Below are positions 32,692 through 37,456 of a DNA stretch of 37,456 nt, in pieces. Below the pieces are notes generated by a model. The model was not told the DNA's origin. It saw only the letters and a list, made by a program, of their open reading frames with translations, and did not search any database. A program made the position numbers and the translations under genes. How positions within the stretch are numbered: the first letter of the stretch is position 1; each line of letters starts with the position of its first letter. The stretch spans positions 1 to 37,456 of the forward strand of contig URII01000022.1 in assembly GCA_900547825.1 (NCBI GenBank), read 5' to 3'. Source of the stretch: an uncultured Porphyromonadaceae bacterium (GTDB lineage: Bacteria > Bacteroidota > Bacteroidia > Bacteroidales > Muribaculaceae).

Positions 32692-34230
32692 TTATAATTT
32701 GGTGTAGTTTCCGTGGGAGGAATGGGCGAACAGAACGCCTTTTCTGTCTCGGATGAACCGCTTGAAACTGCGTTCCGACATACCGCATTTTCCTGCAATC
32801 GCAACACCCTCTGCGGTAGTGAAGCCGTCGGGAAGCTCTGAGAGAACAGTGAGTTGTAACTCGGTCAGAGTGTCCTCGCTGATGATGCCCTGCACCTTTG
32901 AGGCTGTCGTACGGAAGTATTCTGTCAGGCGTATCGCCCTCTCCACCGTATCCACATCTATCAATTTCTTTTCATTGCCACACGCCCAGTCAGCGAGAGC
33001 CAGCAAAAGAGAAAAGCGGATGGCGTAGATTTCGAGTTTGCTTGCGATGGAGGTTAGGGTATCGCTTCCGTCGGAGTTGCAACGATCGGTCTGCTCGTTC
33101 TGCCACTGATAGAGTCGGTCGAGAGCGTCCGACGAGAAAGGGACATCATCCGATATTATCTCGCCGTCAGCGTCAACCTTTGGAACTATGTCAATGAGCT
33201 GCGAAAGGATGCCACGCCATTCTGCTACGATGTCGAAAGAGGGCATCCGGCGGCTACGGTTCCATTTGGGCTTCGTCTGGTCGGACGGGAATACATAGAG
33301 TATGCGTTCCATAAATCCGTTGGCGTTACGGTTCCCGGCGGCAAGGTCGGTAAGCACTTTCGGCTGGATAGTACCGATGACGCAAAGGAACGGATTGCGG
33401 ATGAACACACCGCTCTGACTGCCCTTGCGGTCGGACATGGCAACCTTGTGATTGAACACCGACATCCAGAACTCCGATTCAGAGCCGTTGTTGTATCGGT
33501 TGAAGTTCTTTACCCATCCGGCAAGTTCGTCATACATCAGAATCAGTCCACGGCGGTTTTCCGACAATATGCGGTGAACCGCTTCGTTGGTCACATCCTG
33601 CATCATGAAGCGGAGGCGGCACGGCTCGATAGGATTGAGGTCATAGCCGTTTGAAACCCTTTCTTTTGGAGGCAGCTCCATCGCGGCATTGTAGCGTTTC
33701 AACGCCTCGGCGAACTGTGCCGCTTTCTCCGCATCGTGGTCGATTAGCGGCTGCATGACATAGCTCAGCGGATGGCTCTTGCACACTCCGGGGCATCCGA
33801 CAAGGGCAACGAAAAGAATTGCATACTCTTTCCACCCTGCCATTGCCTCTGCGTGATGGGTGTTGCCGATTACCGCCGCCATTGCCGACAGCATCGCTCC
33901 CGCCATGTAGTCCACAGGGAAACCGAGAGTGGCGTTAGCCTCTCTGATGATTTCCTGCAACCTTGACGGCAAAGCGCTAATCGGGAAGGTGCTGGCAGTC
34001 TGAGATTTTGCAACCTCTGCAATCAAGCCGTCCGACGGTACCGGCGGTACTGCCTGATTGGTCAGTTGGTCAGGCGCATGATTAGTCACCTGCTCACCTG
34101 CCTGACAAGTCACTTCCGCACCTTTGATTGCAGGTGTATCGGGGTGGCGGTCGGTTTTCTTTTTGGCAGACGTTTTTTTCTCATTGCCCTTCGGTTTTGA
34201 GGGAGTCTTTGCTGATGTTTCCTTTTTCAT
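32692..34230 (-). CDS. DUF3987 domain protein (helicase/primase-like)
   Basis: 512 residues. A Lys/Thr/Ser-rich disordered N-terminus (1-40) and a spacer precede the ATPase-like core: Walker-A-like GCPGVCKS (145-152), in which the third Gly of GxxGxGKS is Cys, and a Walker-B-like ILMYDELAGW (Asp234-Glu235). The C-terminus (about 465-505) is a winged-helix-like segment (AEGVAIAGKCGMSERSFKRF). DUF3987 proteins on Bacteroides mobile elements are believed to assist replication of the excised circle; the enzymatic role is inferred from the fold. Its ATG overlaps the stop of the HTH gene (ATGA), so the two are coupled. Confidence 0.88.
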   Translation of the reverse strand: MKKETSAKTPSKPKGNEKKTSAKKKTDRHPDTPAIKGAEVTCQAGEQVTNHAPDQLTNQAVPPVPSDGLIAEVAKSQTASTFPISALPSRLQEIIREANATLGFPVDYMAGAMLSAMAAVIGNTHHAEAMAGWKEYAILFVALVGCPGVCKSHPLSYVMQPLIDHDAEKAAQFAEALKRYNAAMELPPKERVSNGYDLNPIEPCRLRFMMQDVTNEAVHRILSENRRGLILMYDELAGWVKNFNRYNNGSESEFWMSVFNHKVAMSDRKGSQSGVFIRNPFLCVIGTIQPKVLTDLAAGNRNANGFMERILYVFPSDQTKPKWNRSRRMPSFDIVAEWRGILSQLIDIVPKVDADGEIISDDVPFSSDALDRLYQWQNEQTDRCNSDGSDTLTSIASKLEIYAIRFSLLLALADWACGNEKKLIDVDTVERAIRLTEYFRTTASKVQGIISEDTLTELQLTVLSELPDGFTTAEGVAIAGKCGMSERSFKRFIRDRKGVLFAHSSHGNYTKL

Positions 34231-34553
34231 CGGCGAGACTTTTTAGCGTCCATAATTGCCGACACCTCACTTTGACGGTATCGGGTGGCACCGTTGACCT
34301 TGACGACTGTAAGTTTGCCTTTCTTGGTCAGATTGTGAACCGAGGTCAACCCGATACCGAGCTGTTTGGCAACTTCATCTTTTGAAAGAAGGCGATCTTC
34401 CGATGCCTTCATAAAAAGTGGGAGAAGTCGCTCACGGGTCGCGTCGATTGTGTCTACCACAAGCTGATGAAGGTCTGCGAGGGAGACGGTGAGAAGAATA
34501 CTGGGAGAATTGGAGTCGGAGAGAGATGCTTGGAGAAGATTATATAAATTCAC
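34227..34553 (-). CDS. Small helix-turn-helix protein, excisionase-like
   Basis: From a GTG at 34553 it is 108 residues and begins VNLYNLLQASL, then ILLTVSLADLHQLVVDTI, the typical N-terminus of HTH_17 proteins of Bacteroides elements. An ATG-initiated frame runs up to 34685, but its extra 44 residues are basic and unlike the family. The C-terminal domain (about 50-105) has the MerR/excisionase pattern LLSKDEVAKQLGIGLTSVHNLTKKGKL, then ATRYRQSEVSAIM. It probably acts as recombination directionality factor and repressor for the coupled DUF3987 gene. A TATCTTCG box on its strand at 34584-34591 could be its -7 element. Confidence 0.82.
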   Translation of the reverse strand: MNLYNLLQASLSDSNSPSILLTVSLADLHQLVVDTIDATRERLLPLFMKASEDRLLSKDEVAKQLGIGLTSVHNLTKKGKLTVVKVNGATRYRQSEVSAIMDAKKSRR

Positions 34554-35046
34554 TTGAGTTTCTGAATTTAATGAGACATACGCCGAAGATAGTACATTGC
34601 CACATCTCCGGCGATTTTGAGCGGTGACAACGGTCCGTAAGGACAAAAAGGAGGCTGTCGGCTTTCTTTTCATTGAAGTCGACAAAGATTATTGCCAACC
34701 TTGATGGTCAGCAAAGCGCGTATTTCACCCTATATGCTGCCATCTCGACAGGAGACAACAGCAATGGCTATTCGCTTTATAGGGCGAATACGCATCCTGT
34801 GCGCCGCTCATTGGCGACATGCACTCTTTCTTTTTATGTTACGTTGAGGTCACCGCGCCCTGTGCTATCCTTATTCTTCTGCGCCAAATACTTCGGGTTA
34901 TCACATTACATTTTTTGATTCTACGCCGCCACTATATCCACAAAATCCGGCGTATGTCATAAAGTAATGCAATCCCCATTACGCATTATAGCGCACACAG
35001 AGCATCAGTATTTTCAAGTCTCAGAAGCCGTGGACTGAGAAAAATA

Positions 35047-35182
35047 AGTCCGATGAGCATCGCTTCCTTACGGCGAGTTGTTGCGGACTGACGGTTCTGG
35101 CCGTCACCATACGGCTTGGTTCTTCATAGTGCTCCCGGATGCCTTTCATCCGGACTGAAATGTTAGTAAAACGTGCAACTCG
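35047..35182 (+). ncRNA. Candidate structured RNA at the right end of the element
   Basis: A long-range stem, CGAGTTG (35074-35080) with CAACTCG (35176-35182), encloses TGACGG (35089-35094)/CCGTCA (35101-35106) and CCGGATG (35135-35141)/CATCCGG (35147-35153). An outer AGTCCG (35047-35052) can pair with either of two CGGACT copies (35084-35089 or 35151-35156), giving alternative folds. Strand, ends and promoter are not clear; the pairing also holds for the other strand. Confidence 0.4.
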
Positions 35183-35435
35183 TTACAGCGCATAGTCGGG
35201 TCTGACCCCGCGCGCTCGATGCATCCGCATCATTTTCGGTTACAAAGTTCGGCACACTTTTCGGACTGTGCAATAGTATTTCGACCTCCAAACAGAGGTC
35301 AAATGTTAAAAATCACTCTTTACGAGCACTAATGGGCTAATGTTACAGACTTCACATTAATGGTCGAGCCTCTACTCGGGAATGGTCGCCTGAAACTTCG
35401 CCACAACTTCTATAACCACGGCATAACTCCGATTG

Positions 35436-35514
35436 TTCATCATCGGGTGAATGATGCGTTGTTAAAAAATGCAAAATCACCCCGCCGTCGTGAATGAAGG
35501 TGAACGATGATGAA
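35436..35514. repeat. Inverted and direct repeats, candidate excisionase/integrase sites
   Basis: TTCATCATCG (35436-35445) pairs with CGATGATGAA (35505-35514). Within and beside it are GTGAATGATG-type direct repeats (near 35447, 35490 and 35501). Related GAATGACG and GAATGAAG copies lie at the left end (25213-25230). Confidence 0.5.
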
Positions 35515-35539
35515 TTTTGAACGGAATTTTATAATTCTG

Positions 35540-35558
35540 TTGTGCAAATGTTGTGCAA
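35540..35558. repeat. Two TTGTGCAA sites at the right end
   Basis: TTGTGCAA at 35540-35547 and 35551-35558, 11 bp apart, about one helical turn. The same sequence occurs three times at the left end (25319-25365). Candidate integrase arm sites. Confidence 0.6.
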
Positions 35559-35570
35559 ATATGGTAAAAG

Positions 35571-35609
35571 AAAATTGCAGTTAGCTGATTATCAGCTAAC
35601 TGCAATTTT
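35571..35609 (-). terminator. 19-bp perfect hairpin terminating tRNA-Gln from inside the element
   Basis: AAAATTGCAGTTAGCTGAT (35571-35589) and ATCAGCTAACTGCAATTTT (35591-35609) are perfectly complementary around one T. On the minus strand it lies just after tRNA-Gln and is followed by TTTTCTTTT, so it ends tRNA-Gln transcription in the inserted state. Confidence 0.85.
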
Positions 35610-35614
35610 AAGGA

Positions 35615-35633
35615 GTTGCCTTGGAAGGATTCG
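35615..35633. repeat. Right direct repeat (attR core) inside tRNA-Gln
   Basis: GTTGCCTTGGAAGGATTCG, identical to 25187-25205. On the tRNA strand it covers the 3' side of the T-arm and the acceptor 3' strand, so integration keeps the tRNA intact. Confidence 0.95.
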
Positions 35634-35686
35634 AACCCTCACAGGCGGAACCAGAATCCGACGTGCTACCATTACACCACAAGGCA
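35616..35686 (-). tRNA. tRNA-Gln(CUG)
   Basis: 71 nt on the minus strand. Acceptor UGCCUUG (5' end at 35686) pairs with CAAGGCA; the D-arm is GUG...CAC; the anticodon loop UUCUGGU carries CUG for glutamine, with a mismatch at the outer anticodon-stem pair; the T-arm is GAGGG-UUCGAAU-CCUUC. The discriminator is A and CCA is not encoded. It is the integration site of the mobile element to its left. A TAATTTTG box on the minus strand (35747-35754) may be its -7 element. Confidence 0.93.
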
Positions 35687-35746
35687 ATGTTTCTGTCTAA
35701 GGTTTCGATTTGGCTTTTGGCTTTATCTCTGTCCCTTTTGACACTG

Positions 35747-35754
35747 CAAAATTA
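35747..35754 (-). promoter_or_regulatory. -7 element of tRNA-Gln
   Basis: Minus-strand TAATTTTG fits TAnnTTTG, about 60 bases upstream of the tRNA. The -33 box (CTTG, 16 bp upstream) is closer than usual. Confidence 0.45.
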
Positions 35755-35998
35755 CTACTTTTTTCGCAAACAAGGAAGTTTATCGCCCAATAATTTTGTT
35801 TTGTCTGCAATTTAGCGTAATTTTGCAGCAGAAATCATCGTGCAAGAGCAAGGAGTCACGGTCAACGAGAACTCTTCTCTCGTCATGAGCGCATAAAACA
35901 TGGACACTTATACCTACTGGTTGCAAGGTTTCATCTATTATGACGATGCCACCCTCGCCGAGAAAAGCAAAACCTAAAGGAAAAGTGTTATTCTTTTC

Positions 35999-36049
35999 TA
36001 GAAAATCAGCGAAAAGCAAGAAAATTCAATCGTTTTCGCTGATTTTCTA
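35999..36049. repeat. 17-bp perfect inverted repeat
   Basis: Arms at 35999-36015 and 36033-36049 with a 17-base spacer. It sits just upstream of the promoter of the ATPase gene. Confidence 0.8.
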
Positions 36050-36057
36050 AGTAGTTT

Positions 36058-36090
36058 TCTTGGTATTATCCTAAAAAAAACGTATCTTTG
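36058..36090 (+). promoter_or_regulatory. Promoter of the ATPase gene
   Basis: TCTTG (36058-36062), a 20-bp spacer and TATCTTTG (36083-36090), 27 bases before the ATG. Confidence 0.7.
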
Positions 36091-36117
36091 CAACCAACAT
36101 TATAAAACTATCTTACA

Positions 36118-37456
36118 ATGAGTTACGCAAATATCATAGGAAGAAATAAAGAGATAAATATACTCGATAGAATATACAAGTCAAAGAAATCTGAACTTGT
36201 AGCCATTTATGGCCGTCGAAGAGTAGGCAAATCTTATCTCGTAAGCGAATGCTTTGGAAAGAAGATTCTCTTCAAAGCAGTAGGTACTTATATTAAAGAC
36301 GGAGACAAGGACTATGAGTCTTACCGTCAACTTCAACTTGCGCATTTCTATGATTCGCTAGTGATTGCAGGATTATCGCCAAAGGAGTCGAAACCCACTT
36401 GTTGGAGAGAGGCATTTTTACTTTTGAGAAAAGTTCTGGAAGGAAAAAGAAACAGAAGGAAAATCATCTTTATCGATGAACTTCCATGGCTTGCAGGACC
36501 GCAATCATCAGAAATGATAGCAGAACTGGGATATTTTTGGAATTCATGGGCAGACAGTGAACGAAATATTATACTCATTGTCTGTGGATCGGCTACAAGT
36601 TGGATGCTTGATAATGTGATACATGACTATGGAGGTCTGCATGGAAGACTCACGGAAACCATCAAACTATTCCCTTTCACTCTAGCAGAATGCGAAAAGT
36701 ACTACAAGAAAAATGCTTTTCATCTCTCACGCTATGAAATGTGCGTGAGTTATATGGCTATAGGTGGAATCCCCTATTATCTGGATAAGCTCCGCAACGA
36801 CAGAACAATGACAGACAACATAGACAGCATATTCTTTGCAGACGAATTAATTCATCAGGAATTCAAAGATGTTTATACAGGACTTTATTCCAGCAAAGAA
36901 AAATACGTCGACATCGTTAAAGCTATTGGCAGTAAGTTCTATGGAATGACACAATCAGAGCTTTCCAAGGCTACAGGTATCAAAACTGGGGGTACCCTGA
37001 CAAAGCTACTTGACAACCTTAGAGAATCAGGAATTACGAGAGAGTATCCCCGCTATGGAAAGGAAAGAGTCGAAACTGTATATCAGCTAAAAGATTTCTT
37101 TTCTCTATTCTATCTGAGATTTGTTCATGGCAAACAAGTCAAACAAGGAGGATGGAACGCTATCCATGGGACAGCCACATTCTATACATGGGCTGGAGAT
37201 ACGTTTGAACTTTTGAGCATAGAGCATCTGCAAAACATACAAGACACTCTACGTATCCATTCGGTTGAAAGGAACTACAGTTGGTGTGGGAAAGCTGAAG
37301 ACGGAAAAGGTGCTCAAATAGATTTAGTCATGGAGAGTAAAAGTACTCAAACAGATTATCTCTGCGAAATGAAATTTTCAACAGGTAATTTTACTATCAC
37401 ACAAGATGTCGAGGAGAATATACGTCACAAGATAGACGCTTTCGCAAATAGCAAGA
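36118..37456 (+). CDS. AAA ATPase, archaeal-type ATPase/DUF234 family (3' end beyond window)
   Basis: 446 codons are visible from the ATG at 36118 with no stop. It begins MSYANIIGRNKEINILDRIY; Walker A is GRRRVGKS (32-39) and Walker B is KIIFIDELPWL, followed by the sensor-type IILIVCGSATSWM. After a winged-helix part (about 275-330, TQSELSKATGIKTGGTLTKLLDNL) comes the DUF234 region with IDLVMES and YLCEMKFS, a PD-(D/E)xK-nuclease-like pattern. The family is abundant in Bacteroidales genomes, often in variable copies; its function is unsettled. Monocistronic as far as visible, with its own promoter. Confidence 0.92.
   Translation, partial: MSYANIIGRNKEINILDRIYKSKKSELVAIYGRRRVGKSYLVSECFGKKILFKAVGTYIKDGDKDYESYRQLQLAHFYDSLVIAGLSPKESKPTCWREAFLLLRKVLEGKRNRRKIIFIDELPWLAGPQSSEMIAELGYFWNSWADSERNIILIVCGSATSWMLDNVIHDYGGLHGRLTETIKLFPFTLAECEKYYKKNAFHLSRYEMCVSYMAIGGIPYYLDKLRNDRTMTDNIDSIFFADELIHQEFKDVYTGLYSSKEKYVDIVKAIGSKFYGMTQSELSKATGIKTGGTLTKLLDNLRESGITREYPRYGKERVETVYQLKDFFSLFYLRFVHGKQVKQGGWNAIHGTATFYTWAGDTFELLSIEHLQNIQDTLRIHSVERNYSWCGKAEDGKGAQIDLVMESKSTQTDYLCEMKFSTGNFTITQDVEENIRHKIDAFANSK

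Larger units (their letters stand above)
34554..35614. other. About 1 kb non-coding right end of the mobilizable element
   Basis: No credible gene. 34690-35010 shows no feature I can support. Further right lie TCTCAG/CTGAGA (35019-35040), a foldable block (35047-35182), GACCTC/GAGGTC (35283-35300), a long inverted repeat (35436-35514), two TTGTGCAA sites and a 19-bp hairpin (35571-35609). It holds the recombination sites of the right end and probably regulatory RNA. Confidence 0.6.
25187..35633. mobile_element. Integrative mobilizable element, about 10.4 kb, in tRNA-Gln
   Basis: It is bounded by a perfect 19-bp direct repeat (25187-25205 and 35615-35633); the right copy is the 3' end of an intact tRNA-Gln gene. 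Inside: tyrosine integrase near the left end, DUF3800 cargo, a four-gene AT-rich cargo operon, MobV relaxase, DUF3987, and an excisionase-like HTH gene near the right end. There are no conjugation pore genes, so transfer would need a helper element. The unit length (one repeat copy) is 10,428 bp. Confidence 0.93.
35687..36117. other. Intergenic region with a possible decayed gene and an inverted repeat
   Basis: Beyond the tRNA promoter, a plus-strand reading from about 35840 to 35977 gives coding-like text (GVTVNENSSLVMSA, stop, NMDTYTYWLQGFIYYDD), interrupted by a stop codon, suggesting a gene remnant; I cannot name it. TAGAAAATCAGCGAAAA (35999-36015) and TTTTCGCTGATTTTCTA (36033-36049) form a perfect 17-bp inverted repeat, a terminator or end repeat. 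A promoter follows. Confidence 0.45.

Noticed and set aside
34673..34918. 81-codon frame at the right end of the mobilizable element
   Set aside because: Low-quality composition, no domain and no promoter; it overlaps the unsupported upstream extension of the HTH frame.
35780..36019. 79-codon minus-strand frame
   Set aside because: No family, and it spans the inverted repeat and a likely gene remnant on the other strand.

Overview
The window reads as chromosomal DNA of a gut Bacteroidales, most like the Muribaculaceae/Bacteroidaceae side of the order. I infer this from Bacteroidota-type promoters (TTTG, about 20 bp, then TAnnTTTG), from large secreted proteins with type IX-secretion-like C-terminal tails, from PcfK/PcfJ genes of a CTnDOT-type conjugative element, and from the styles of the integrase and MobV relaxase. 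No species can be named from the sequence alone.

Layout. (1) 1 to about 2,050: one end of an integrative conjugative element (PcfJ, PcfK, two small proteins and a 1 kb non-coding end rich in hairpins), abutting a broken nucleotidyltransferase gene. (2) 2,258-25,186: host-type core. It holds an outer-membrane beta-barrel protein, two very large convergent surface proteins of one family, a DUF1460 cell-wall amidase, tsaD-cinA, a tricorn-like S41 protease, thioredoxin and dnaE, all on the minus strand after the convergent point. It continues with tRNA-Val, a secreted protein of unknown role, rubredoxin, an SMR guanidinium-type exporter paired with a NimA-like flavoprotein, and a GNAT-GrpB fusion. 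(3) 25,187-35,633: a complete integrative mobilizable element of about 10.4 kb, bounded by a perfect 19-bp direct repeat and inserted at the 3' end of tRNA-Gln(CUG). (4) 35,687 to the end: a decayed intergenic stretch and the start of an AAA ATPase of the PF01637/DUF234 type.

The second mobile element has a clear division of labour. Tyrosine integrase sits at the tRNA-distal end, and an excisionase-like HTH gene overlapping a DUF3987 helicase/primase-like gene lies towards the tRNA end. A MobV relaxase is preceded by a 390-bp origin-like region with two families of short repeats. Candidate integrase arm sites lie at both ends. The AT-rich cargo is a DUF3800 gene flanked by two apparent structured RNAs, plus a four-gene operon of proteins I do not recognise (two soluble, one membrane-anchored, one lipoprotein with a BACON-like Ig fold). 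The operon starts 22 bp downstream of a long folded leader that ends in its own terminator. This RNA-plus-operon cargo is the best candidate for an undescribed system. Its function is unknown; defence or toxin-antitoxin-like control by the RNA is only a hypothesis.
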